Below, piece by piece: positions 1 through 8,814 of a DNA stretch of 64,000 nt (its first letter is position 1; each line of letters opens with the position of its first letter). Source of the stretch: Lutibacter oricola (GTDB lineage Bacteria > Bacteroidota > Bacteroidia > Flavobacteriales > Flavobacteriaceae); NCBI RefSeq assembly GCF_900106565.1, contig NZ_FNNJ01000001.1, positions 496,001 through 560,000 on the forward strand, written 5' to 3'. The translations under genes and the position numbers were made by a program. Under the pieces are notes generated by a model. That model searched no databases, was not told the DNA's origin, and saw only the letters and a program-made list of their open reading frames with translations.

Positions 1-381
1 AGTTTAAAGAAAAATGAATACGGAAAATTATTAGCTGGTTTAAAAGAAAGTAAAGGACAATTGATAAAATTAAATAGTGTTTCAAAAATAAAAGCAGAAG
101 CTCTTTCAATTTTAAAAGATAAAGATTTATTGCCTAAGGTAAATGTTGAAGAATCTAACTCGCTGGAAACAAAAGGTTGTATTTGGAGAGTTGTTACTAA
201 TAAATCAGGAAATCAGGTGCTTTCAGTTGTTAACGTTGGAAAATCAAATGCTAGTTTAAAAATAACATTGAACGGAAGTTCAACTATTAATTGTAAAGAT
301 TTAATTAAAGGAATAAAAGTAAGTTCAACGCCAACATTAAAACCAAACGAGGTGTTTTTTGTTGAAGTAACTCAATTATAA
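1..381 (+). CDS. 3' end of a gene cut by the window edge; probable C-terminal beta-domain of a secreted glycoside hydrolase
   Basis: The reading frame is open from base 1, so this is the last 126 codons of a longer gene; the TTG at 61 is not a credible start. The visible part reads as a short beta-sandwich with alternating hydrophobic strands (WRVVTN, LSVVNVG, LKITLNG) and ends FFVEVTQL. Such small all-beta tails close many multidomain glycosidases, including GH42-like and agarase-like enzymes, but the catalytic part is missing and no family can be named. Only 5 bases separate it from the sulfatase at 387, so it is probably the upstream member of the same transcript. The function is inferred from fold impression and context. 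Confidence 0.55.
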   Translation, partial: SLKKNEYGKLLAGLKESKGQLIKLNSVSKIKAEALSILKDKDLLPKVNVEESNSLETKGCIWRVVTNKSGNQVLSVVNVGKSNASLKITLNGSSTINCKDLIKGIKVSSTPTLKPNEVFFVEVTQL

Positions 382-386
382 TACAT

Positions 387-1931
387 ATGAAAATGAATCG
401 ATTTAATTTTATAAGTTTAGTATTAGTACTAATTGTTTTTACAGCTTGTAAAACTTCAGAAGAAGCAAAAAAAGAAACTGTAAAAAAACCAAACATTGTT
501 TTTGTTTTGGTAGATGATTTGGGTTGGGCCGATGTTGGTTTTAATGGGTCAAAATATTTTGAAACACCAAATTTAGATGCTTTGGCTGAAAAAAGTTTAG
601 TGTTAAATAATGCATATATGTACCCAACGTGTTCACCAACTAGAACCGCAATTTTTACAGGGCAACAATCTTTTAGAACTGGAGTTTATACAGTGCCAGT
701 TTTAGAAAAAGGTACAGACCAAGAAAACATATTTTCGCGTTGGACAGTTGGTAAAGAACATCCAATTTACTCAGAACCTATGGCAGAAGTTGGGTATAAA
801 TCTATTCATTTAGGTAAATGGCATATTGTAGGTCCAAATCCAAAAGAAGAATTGAAAATGCAATTCCCAATCAAACAAAAATTAACGCAACCAGATCCTG
901 GAGTTTATGAGTGGGCTGAGGTTCATAAAACACCAGAAGTACAGCAATATTATCCAGAAGGAAGAGGATTTTTAAAAAATGTAGGAGGAACTTATAGAGG
1001 AGATCCTGCACTTGAAGTAAATGGTTATAAAAGTGTTGGTGGAGGTTATTGGGCGCCATTTAGCAATCCGTTTATAGAGCAAAAACCAACTGATAATTGG
1101 TTAACTGATAGATTAACAGATGATGCTATTGAGTTTATTGGAGAGCATAAAGAAGATCCGTTTTTAATAAATTTAAATTTTTATGCAGTTCATCGTCCAA
1201 TTAGAGCTAGAAGCGAAGAATTACTTCAAAAATACTTGTCAAAACCTGTTGATTCAGTTACAGGTCAAGGAGGCATAGGAGTAAATCAAAAAATTAAAGA
1301 AAAAATGGCAGGTTATGCTTCAATGGTAGAATCTGTAGATGAAAATATTGGGCGTGTAGTTGATTATTTAGATAAAAATGGACTTCGTGAAAATACTATA
1401 ATTATTGTGACTTCAGATAATGGTCAGAATGGTAACACAAGCTCCAACTATTTATTAAGAGGTTCAAAAGGTTATATTTATGAAGGAGGAATAAAAGTGC
1501 CAATGTTAATTAACTGGCCAAATAAAATTACTCCAAGACGAAGCGATGCAGCTGTAACTTGTTTAGATATTTTTCCAACATTAATGGATGTTGCTGGTAT
1601 TAATGATTGTAAAGGAACTTTAGATGGTAATTCGGTAACTGAAATTTTTGAAAAAGATAGTAAATTGTTTCAAGAGCGACCATTGTTTTGGCAAATTAAT
1701 AGCCAATGGAAACACGGTACATGTTCAGTAATTAGAAAAGGAAACCACAAACTAATTCAATGGCTTTCAACAGGTAAAATAGAACTTTATAATTTAAAAA
1801 CAGACGCTACTGAAAGTAATAATATTGCCGATGTAGAAACTGAAATCACAAAAAATATGTTAGCAGAATTGGTTGAGTGGAGAAAAGAGAATAAGGTTCC
1901 ATTACCACCAAATTCAGTATTAGATTTTTAA
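387..1931 (+). CDS. Lipoprotein sulfatase (S1 family), CSPTR active site
   Basis: Hydrolyses sulfate esters on an oligosaccharide. The N-terminus is a lipoprotein signal ending LIVFTA-C21, so the enzyme is probably anchored at a membrane. The metal-binding Asp pair lies in VDDLGWAD (about 43-44). The cysteine to be converted to formylglycine is Cys82 in CSPTRTAIFTG, followed by the GKWH block and the late SDNG metal motif. At 514 aa it is full length for the family. GWADVGFNG resembles the arylsulfatase A/B-like branch, but the sulfate position attacked cannot be read from sequence. It sits 5 bases after the truncated gene and 5 bases before the propeller hydrolase, which suggests co-translation with both. 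Confidence 0.93.
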   Translation: MKMNRFNFISLVLVLIVFTACKTSEEAKKETVKKPNIVFVLVDDLGWADVGFNGSKYFETPNLDALAEKSLVLNNAYMYPTCSPTRTAIFTGQQSFRTGVYTVPVLEKGTDQENIFSRWTVGKEHPIYSEPMAEVGYKSIHLGKWHIVGPNPKEELKMQFPIKQKLTQPDPGVYEWAEVHKTPEVQQYYPEGRGFLKNVGGTYRGDPALEVNGYKSVGGGYWAPFSNPFIEQKPTDNWLTDRLTDDAIEFIGEHKEDPFLINLNFYAVHRPIRARSEELLQKYLSKPVDSVTGQGGIGVNQKIKEKMAGYASMVESVDENIGRVVDYLDKNGLRENTIIIVTSDNGQNGNTSSNYLLRGSKGYIYEGGIKVPMLINWPNKITPRRSDAAVTCLDIFPTLMDVAGINDCKGTLDGNSVTEIFEKDSKLFQERPLFWQINSQWKHGTCSVIRKGNHKLIQWLSTGKIELYNLKTDATESNNIADVETEITKNMLAELVEWRKENKVPLPPNSVLDF

Positions 1932-1936
1932 GATGT

Positions 1937-3259
1937 ATGAAATTTAAGGCGCTTTTTGTAATTCTAATTACAACTTCTTGTTTGTGCCAAGCACAAACAG
2001 GAAAAAATGATTCTTTAGTGAATGGAGCCTCTTTTATCGATCGTTTTTTACCTATTGAAAGTAAAAATGTGGTTTCAAATGTTTGGGGCGCAAAAAATGT
2101 GATACCTAGAGATATTAACAATGGAATTGAAGATGCTGAATACTCTTATTGGGGAGGTAATATTGTACATGGTGACGATGGAAAAGAACACTTATTTGTA
2201 GCTCGATGGAGAGAGGATATTTCCAGACCAAATGGAAAAAGCGGTCATAATTTATGGTGGGCTTCAGAAGTTGTACATGCGGTAAGTAACAATCCACTAG
2301 GGCGTTATAAAGTAATTGACGTAATTGGTGCAGGTCATAATCCTGAGATTTACAGATTAAATGACGGAAGTTATATAATCGGTGTTATGGGTAATAAGGC
2401 TTATAAAGCACCTAATTTAAATGGGCCTTGGACACAGATTGAAACTATATTTAATTTCTTGGATAAAAAGCAAAACCCTACAAATAGAACGTATGTAGTT
2501 AGAAAAGATGGTAGTGTTTTAATGATGAATAAAGAGGGGTATTTGTTTGTGAGCGAAAATGCTAATGAACATTTTGTAGAACTAGATGCAGTTCCAGCAT
2601 TTAAGAGAAAAAAAGAAACGCATGAAGAAGACCCTGTTATTTGGAAAGATGAAGTACAATACAATTTAATTATGAATGATGCTTTTGGTAGAAAGGCATA
2701 TCATTTAACTTCAAAAGATGGTATTCATAATTGGACTTTTGAAGAAGGAATTGCTTACAATCCAGACATTTTAAAACATGTAGGTGGTTCTCTTGGAAAT
2801 TGGTGGAAATTAGAACGCCCTAAAATTAGAAAAGATAAATACGGAAGGGCAACACATATAAATTTTGCAGCTATTGATACTTTAAAAAATAACGATTTAG
2901 CTAATGATAATCATAGTTCTAAAAACATAGTACTTCCATTAAAAATTCAAAAAAGAGTATCAATTTTAAATAAAGAAAAAATTGATGATTCAACAGAAAA
3001 AATTGTACTGAAAATTATTTCTGAAAAAGGATTCAATGCAATTACAGATCTCAATTTAAACTCTTTAAAACTAGGGTCTTCTTTTGAAGTAAATAGAGGA
3101 AGAGGCTCTAATGTAATATTTTCAAGAATAATGGGGGAAGATTTGATAGTGGTTTTTGATGGGAAAAAAATAGGAATAACTGAGAAGGATTATAAATTAA
3201 AGTTATTAGGTAAAACAAAACAAGGTGAGGTTATTTTCGGTTATGCTAGATTACCATAA
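1937..3259 (+). CDS. Secreted beta-propeller glycoside hydrolase candidate (GH43/GH117-like)
   Basis: A 440-residue exported protein with signal peptide ending LCQAQ. Repeated blade-like segments suggest a five-bladed beta-propeller of the GH43/GH117 kind: GHNPEIYRLNDGSY, APNLNGPWT, YVVRKDGSVLMM, HEEDPVIWKDEVQY, LTSKDGIHNWTF and LERPKIRKDKYGRATH. Acidic residues in HEEDP (about 231-233) and Glu in LERPK are catalytic candidates by analogy only. In marine galactan loci such propellers can remove terminal 3,6-anhydrogalactose, which would fit here, but I cannot place this protein in a named family. A short C-terminal beta segment (after about residue 340) may be a separate domain. It lies between a sulfatase and a GH2 enzyme. 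Confidence 0.55.
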   Translation: MKFKALFVILITTSCLCQAQTGKNDSLVNGASFIDRFLPIESKNVVSNVWGAKNVIPRDINNGIEDAEYSYWGGNIVHGDDGKEHLFVARWREDISRPNGKSGHNLWWASEVVHAVSNNPLGRYKVIDVIGAGHNPEIYRLNDGSYIIGVMGNKAYKAPNLNGPWTQIETIFNFLDKKQNPTNRTYVVRKDGSVLMMNKEGYLFVSENANEHFVELDAVPAFKRKKETHEEDPVIWKDEVQYNLIMNDAFGRKAYHLTSKDGIHNWTFEEGIAYNPDILKHVGGSLGNWWKLERPKIRKDKYGRATHINFAAIDTLKNNDLANDNHSSKNIVLPLKIQKRVSILNKEKIDDSTEKIVLKIISEKGFNAITDLNLNSLKLGSSFEVNRGRGSNVIFSRIMGEDLIVVFDGKKIGITEKDYKLKLLGKTKQGEVIFGYARLP

Positions 3260-3313
3260 TTGAGATTTCTAGTTAAAGAAATACACCAAGACTTTATAAA
3301 AAAAATAAATTAG

Positions 3314-5941
3314 ATGAAACGAATTAAAAAATACTTTTGGGTATTAATTTTTATTTGCGGTACGTCAATTGCCCAACAAAAATTTTCAACAGCAGGTTTT
3401 TACGAAGTAGAAAACAGTCCACGAAAGGTTTTTAATTTTAATATTGGATGGCGTTTTTACAAAGGTGATGTTAAGGGTGCAGAAACAGTAGATTTTAACG
3501 ATTCGAATTGGGAAGCTGCAAATTTACCTCACGGATTAGAAATTTTGCCTGAAAATGCAAGTGGTGGTAGAAATTATCAAGGTAAGGCTTGGTATAGAAA
3601 AGAATTTACCGTTAATGAAAATTCAACTTCTTCAAAAACATTTTTATATTTTGAAGCTGTAATGGGCGCTGCTAAAGTGTGGGTAAATGGAGAATTAGTA
3701 GCCGAACATTATGGAGGTTATTTACCTTTTGCTGCCGATGTTTCAACAATATTAAAAAAAGGTAAGAATATTGTAGCAGTAATGGCAGATAATAGTGATA
3801 GTAAAATGTATCCTCCAGGTAAACATCAGGGCGGATTAGATTTTAGTTATTTAGGCGGAATTTACAGAGATACTTATTTAATTCAAACAAAGCCAATATA
3901 TATTACACTTACTGAGCTTAGTAAAACCGTTGCTGGCGGTGGTGTTTTTGTTGGAACTAAAGAAATAAATGGCAACAACGTTAAAATAGGAATTAGAACA
4001 GAGATTGCTAATAATTCGAATAAAACACAAACTATAATAGTTAAATCTGTTTTAGAAAATTTAGAATTTAAAGAAATTAAATCAACGCAACAATCGATTA
4101 GATTGCAAGCAGGAAAATCAAAACAATTATCAAAAGATTTAAAGGTAGAAAATGTTCATTTATGGCATCCAGATGATCCATATTTGCATTTTATTAGAAC
4201 AGATGTTATTGTAAACGGAAAAGTTGTAGATCAAACAAGAACTCGTTTTGGAATTCGATTGTTTGAAATGAAAGGAGCAGAAGGATTGTTTGTAAACAAT
4301 AAATATATAGGCAAAAAATTAGTTGGTGTAAATCGCCATCAAGATTATGCGTATGTTGGTAACGCTGTTCCAAATTCAAGTCATTATAGAGATGTAAAAC
4401 TATTGCGCGAAGGCGGTAGTCATATTATTAGAGTTGGTCATTACCCTCAAGACGATGCTTTTTATGATGCTTGTGATGAATTAGGAATGTTAACAACAAC
4501 AGCAAATCCGGGTTGGCACTTTTTTAATTTTAAAGAAAAAATATTTGAAGAACGCTTATATGAAGATTCACATAATTTAGTTCGAAAAGATAGAAACAGG
4601 CCTTCAATTTTATTGTGGGAAACCGCTATTAACGAAACACCTTCGCAGCCAGATCACGCAATGAATAATATGCATAAGGCTGCACATTCTGAATATCCTT
4701 TCCCGGGAATGTACACCGTAACCGATTGTGAAGAAGCTGAAAAAGGGGGATTGGATGTTTATTATCATGGACATTCAAAAACTGTAAATTCGTTTAACAG
4801 AGAATTTGGAGATGGTAATGAAGTAGACGATTGGTATTCGCAAAATTCAATAGTACGTGTAAAACGTGAATGGGGAGAAAAAGCAATGCTCGATCAATCT
4901 TTAAGACAAGCACATCAATTATCGCAAAGATTTAAAACAGATAAAGTTCGTATTGGTGGAGCTATGTGGGCAGGAATTGATCACCAAAGAGGTTACCATC
5001 CAGATCCTTTTTTAGGAGGACATTTAAATGTGTTGAGATTGCCTCGTTATACATACTATTTGTATAAAAGTCAAAATTCGGCAGATTATAAATTGAATGG
5101 TATTGAAACTGGTGCTATGATTTATAATACCAATGAACTAACACAATTATCAGGCAGCGATGTTATTATTTATAGTAATTGCGATGAAATAAAACTGACT
5201 TGGATGGGGAAAGATTATGGAATTCAGAAACCATCTACAGATCCAAAGTATGATGGTTTACCGCATCCTCCATTTGTGTTTAAAAATGTTTTTTACTTAG
5301 ATAAAATTCGCCATAGAAAAGGTGATCAAAAAGGAGCAATTAGATATATGATTTCTGAAGGTTTTATACAAGGAAAATCAGTTGTAAAAGATGTAAAAAC
5401 CTATGCTATGAGATCTGAAAAACTTCAGTTAAGTATAGCAGATGAAGGGTTGAAGTTAATGGCAGATGGATCTGATTTTGTTCCTGTTAGAGCTACTATT
5501 GTTGATTTAAATGGAGCAAAAAAAGTACTTGCTGAAGAGTATGTTTATTTTGAAGTTGAAGGTCCTGCAGAAGTTATTGGAGGAATTCAAAATATGGGTA
5601 ATCCTGCTAAATCTTCTTTTGGTATTGCAACAGCTTTAATAAGAGCTACTAATAAACCTGGAGTTATTAAGGTTCGCGCTTATGTAAAAGGACTAAAATC
5701 AGATGAAATTATTTTAGAATCAAAACCTTTAAAACAGAAAATGCTTTTTGATGAAAATTATGTTGCAAATTCTAAAAAAGTAGATAAAGATAAAGTAACA
5801 ATTGAGCAAGTTAAAGAAGAGAAATTACCTACAAATATTAAAAAACTTCAAGAAGAAGTTAAAATGTTAAAGCTGCAGTTGGTTGGTAAAGATCAACAAT
5901 TAATGGAGTTAAGAAGTAACCCAGAAGGAAATAAAAATTAA
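3314..5941 (+). CDS. GH2 beta-galactosidase-type glycosidase with C-terminal coiled coil
   Basis: Exported (signal ending SIAQQ) 875-residue GH2 enzyme for removing terminal beta-linked sugar, plausibly galactose. In order it has the jelly-roll sugar-binding domain (about 35-200, with AWYRKEF), an immunoglobulin-like domain (about 200-315) and the TIM barrel (about 320-615). GVNRHQD near 338 marks the barrel. The acid/base is Asn440-Glu441 in AINET and the probable nucleophile is Glu497 in NREFGD. The last 30 residues form a strong heptad pattern (IKKLQEEVKMLKLQL), unusual for GH2 and probably an oligomerisation helix. It is a paralogue of the GH2 at 40802, sharing the same N-terminal block and tail type. 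Only 4 bases precede the next gene. Confidence 0.92.
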   Translation: MKRIKKYFWVLIFICGTSIAQQKFSTAGFYEVENSPRKVFNFNIGWRFYKGDVKGAETVDFNDSNWEAANLPHGLEILPENASGGRNYQGKAWYRKEFTVNENSTSSKTFLYFEAVMGAAKVWVNGELVAEHYGGYLPFAADVSTILKKGKNIVAVMADNSDSKMYPPGKHQGGLDFSYLGGIYRDTYLIQTKPIYITLTELSKTVAGGGVFVGTKEINGNNVKIGIRTEIANNSNKTQTIIVKSVLENLEFKEIKSTQQSIRLQAGKSKQLSKDLKVENVHLWHPDDPYLHFIRTDVIVNGKVVDQTRTRFGIRLFEMKGAEGLFVNNKYIGKKLVGVNRHQDYAYVGNAVPNSSHYRDVKLLREGGSHIIRVGHYPQDDAFYDACDELGMLTTTANPGWHFFNFKEKIFEERLYEDSHNLVRKDRNRPSILLWETAINETPSQPDHAMNNMHKAAHSEYPFPGMYTVTDCEEAEKGGLDVYYHGHSKTVNSFNREFGDGNEVDDWYSQNSIVRVKREWGEKAMLDQSLRQAHQLSQRFKTDKVRIGGAMWAGIDHQRGYHPDPFLGGHLNVLRLPRYTYYLYKSQNSADYKLNGIETGAMIYNTNELTQLSGSDVIIYSNCDEIKLTWMGKDYGIQKPSTDPKYDGLPHPPFVFKNVFYLDKIRHRKGDQKGAIRYMISEGFIQGKSVVKDVKTYAMRSEKLQLSIADEGLKLMADGSDFVPVRATIVDLNGAKKVLAEEYVYFEVEGPAEVIGGIQNMGNPAKSSFGIATALIRATNKPGVIKVRAYVKGLKSDEIILESKPLKQKMLFDENYVANSKKVDKDKVTIEQVKEEKLPTNIKKLQEEVKMLKLQLVGKDQQLMELRSNPEGNKN

Positions 5942-5945
5942 ACAA

Positions 5946-8696
5946 ATGAGAAAAATAGCATGTTTTTTTGTACTGCTTTTTAGTTTACAAAGTATACTAG
6001 CATCAGGTGGAATTCAAAGTATTGAAACAGATTATACTATTATGAAAGTTAGAGTCATGAAGTATAATAACAACACAAAAATTATTGGAACTAGTTATGA
6101 AGGTACTGTAGTTTGTTACGATTATTCAGGAAAATTACAATGGAAAAATGAACTTTCGGGTTTTATGAACAATGATATTTATTGTGCAGATATTGATAAT
6201 GATGGTAAAGATGAAGTATTGGCTCCAAATGCCGATGGAACTTTATATTGTTTAGATGATAATGGTGAATTGTTATGGAAATTCAAGAAAAATTCTGCTC
6301 CAATATTAACTGCAACAATGGTAAGCAAAGGTAAAACCAACTATGTTGTTTGTGGTGGTTACGATAAAAACATTCATTATTTATCTACAAAGGGAGCGTT
6401 GTTAAAATCTATTCCGTCTGCTTCTTATAGTATTGAAAAAAAACATAAAAATCATGCAATAAACTATCTACGAAAAATTGAACAAAAAGGAAAAGATGTT
6501 TTAGTAGTTTTAAGTGCGTTTAATACAAATTACGATCAAGGTGTTCTTTATTATTTCAATCCGTTTGAAGACAAGCCTTACCAATCTTCAAAAATGAAAG
6601 GTAAAGGAGGAGGAGGTTCTTGTCCAGGAACTATGGCTATTAATGATATTATACCCAGAAATACAGAAATATTATTGGGTGGAAACGGATTGAATGCTTT
6701 ACAGGTATCCGTAGGTTCTGCTGAGCAATGTACCGCTGAAAAAATTCAATTCAAATTTAAAAATGCAAGAAAAGATATTGGAAAAGTAGGATACAGGTTG
6801 GCATCTGCTGAAGCGATTCCTTATAAAAGTAGTTTTAAATATTATGTATTATTTGGAAATAGAATGCATTTAGTTTCTCCTGAAAAAAATGGAGACCCAA
6901 CAGAAATTGTTGAAAGTAATTATGCTTTTAATGATATGTGTAAAGATGGAGAAAATGGAAAATTAATTTTAGGAAGTGTACAAAGTGGAGGAAGTTGTAT
7001 TCATATAATTGATTATACAAATAACTCTTGGAAAAAGGAGTTTCAAAAATTGGAGCCTTCTGGAAAAATGGCTAAGATTTTAGCAAACACTAAAGACTTC
7101 AGTAAAAAATTAAAAAAGTTTAAAATTCCTAAATGGGAAAACCATAAAGTTGCCGTAAAAGTATTGTCGTCTGGAATAAGTAGTCAAGAGGCTGCAGCTT
7201 TGCCTGGTAAAAACGTAAAAAACTTAATTAATATAGATGGTGTAAAAAAGTTATACCCACATGTTGAAAATTGGGATCGTTCAGGTATGGAAAATAAAGT
7301 TTCAAGAGAAACGCGCGATCATCGTAAAAAATATGATTTAACCAGTAGTGAGGCTTTGGCTAAATTTAAAAAAGGATTAGAAGTTGCACCTTCAGGAATT
7401 CAATATTGGCAAGGGCATGGTAGAGATGTTTATTTTTATTCTTTACCTACAGCTAAAAAAGTAATTGATGCAGCAGGCGATAAAATTGTAATTCCAATTT
7501 TGGCAGAATTAGGTGCTCATGATAAAGATGCAGAGTGGATGGCTGAAGATTTTATTTATCCATTGGCAACACATATGAAAGGAACCAATAGTTTTATTTC
7601 AGTAAGAAATAAATTTACGTTTTGGCAATCTGTGGTATATACACCAATGTGGAAACGACTTGTTTCTGGTGAATTTGCAGATTCTTTTGTTTCATCTATG
7701 GAAGAATCTAATAGCAAGGTAATGGATATGAGTATTTCCGGTAGAATAGGGCTTTGGGCTGCAGGTTCTATGAATCAATGGGGAACTCGTTTTACAAGAG
7801 ATAATCCGTGTTACGATAGGTTACGCCAATTATCATATCAAAAAGTACCAAATCATGCATTAAGAATGCTTGTGCATCAAATTGCGAGTGGTGCTTCTGT
7901 TGTGCACCACACAACAGTTAATATAGAGTATCAAAAAGTTTTATGGGATATGATTTCTACAGGTATTTTATATGTGCCAACAAGAAACGAAATTGTAAGT
8001 ATTAATCCTGTTCATTTAAGTATGTTAGATCCACACCCTTTATTTATTAAAGGTGAACAAGTAAAAGATGTAACGCTTTATGATGAAAAGTTTGAAAAAG
8101 AAAACCCTATGATTGTTGGACGTACACAAGGTGTTAATGCTGGTGGACCAGTTACAGAATGGGATTTTTCTAAATATGCAGCAGGAGTTAAAGAGCGTAG
8201 GTTAGAATTTTTACCAACTTATCCAAACGGATTGGTGTTAACTACGCCTCCAGTTGATAAAAATTCATTGAGAGGAACATTAGAAAGTCATTTAAATCCA
8301 ATTTATAAAAACATTACCAAAGAAATTTTTATGGATGGTAAAAATTACTATTCAGATAAAAATAAAACTACAACTTACAGCGCAGATACTTACTATACAA
8401 CCGTTAAAAAAGCCATTGAAGAAGGTGCTGAAAAATTACCTTTAACTGTTGAAGGTCGTGTTGCTTGGGTTACTGCCCAAACGGCTCCAAAACACTTACG
8501 ATTAACTTTGGTTGACGGTGGTTATGTAAACCCAAATGATAGAATTGCAACAATTAATTTTCATACAGCTAAAGTGAAAAAAATCACTAATTTATTAACA
8601 AATGAAGAGGTGAAATTCAATAAGGGTAATGCAAAAATTGCTGTGCCTTGTGGTTTGTTTGTGTTTTTAGATATTGAATTGAAAGAAGCGCTTTAA
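5946..8696 (+). CDS. GH150-like lambda-carrageenase candidate, copy 1
   Basis: A 916-residue exported protein (signal ending SILAS). Residues about 25-360 form a quinoprotein/FG-GAP-like beta-propeller with repeated blades: GTVVCYDYSGKLQWK, the calcium-type loop DIDNDGKDEV, and GTLYCLDDNGELLWK. The remainder is a large module with WQGHGRDVYFYSLP, FWQSVVYTPMWKRL and SGRIGLWAAGSM. A beta-propeller joined to an otherwise unmatched C-terminal module is the published layout of the Pseudoalteromonas carrageenovora lambda-carrageenase, founder of GH150 (about 940 aa), so this would be an endo-beta-1,4-galactanase on lambda-carrageenan. The family call rests on architecture, length and the GH110/GH82/sulfatase neighbourhood, not on an alignment. 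It is homologous to the protein at 12264. Confidence 0.6.
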   Translation: MRKIACFFVLLFSLQSILASGGIQSIETDYTIMKVRVMKYNNNTKIIGTSYEGTVVCYDYSGKLQWKNELSGFMNNDIYCADIDNDGKDEVLAPNADGTLYCLDDNGELLWKFKKNSAPILTATMVSKGKTNYVVCGGYDKNIHYLSTKGALLKSIPSASYSIEKKHKNHAINYLRKIEQKGKDVLVVLSAFNTNYDQGVLYYFNPFEDKPYQSSKMKGKGGGGSCPGTMAINDIIPRNTEILLGGNGLNALQVSVGSAEQCTAEKIQFKFKNARKDIGKVGYRLASAEAIPYKSSFKYYVLFGNRMHLVSPEKNGDPTEIVESNYAFNDMCKDGENGKLILGSVQSGGSCIHIIDYTNNSWKKEFQKLEPSGKMAKILANTKDFSKKLKKFKIPKWENHKVAVKVLSSGISSQEAAALPGKNVKNLINIDGVKKLYPHVENWDRSGMENKVSRETRDHRKKYDLTSSEALAKFKKGLEVAPSGIQYWQGHGRDVYFYSLPTAKKVIDAAGDKIVIPILAELGAHDKDAEWMAEDFIYPLATHMKGTNSFISVRNKFTFWQSVVYTPMWKRLVSGEFADSFVSSMEESNSKVMDMSISGRIGLWAAGSMNQWGTRFTRDNPCYDRLRQLSYQKVPNHALRMLVHQIASGASVVHHTTVNIEYQKVLWDMISTGILYVPTRNEIVSINPVHLSMLDPHPLFIKGEQVKDVTLYDEKFEKENPMIVGRTQGVNAGGPVTEWDFSKYAAGVKERRLEFLPTYPNGLVLTTPPVDKNSLRGTLESHLNPIYKNITKEIFMDGKNYYSDKNKTTTYSADTYYTTVKKAIEEGAEKLPLTVEGRVAWVTAQTAPKHLRLTLVDGGYVNPNDRIATINFHTAKVKKITNLLTNEEVKFNKGNAKIAVPCGLFVFLDIELKEAL

Positions 8697-8814
8697 GTAG
8701 CTTGCTTTACTCATAGAGACATAGTTTTAATTAAAAAAGACAATCGATAAACCATAAAAGACACAATAACGTTTAAAGTTTGCTTCCTTCGTAAAACATT
8801 ATTAATTCAAAAAG

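Noticed and set aside
61-381. A complete small gene starting at the TTG at 61
   Set aside because: The frame is open back to base 1 and the translation looks like the end of a larger protein, so it is treated as a truncated 3' end.
8697-8814. A promoter from TAAAGTTTG in this gap
   Set aside because: Spacing between TA and TTTG is one base too long for the consensus and no -33 box is evident.
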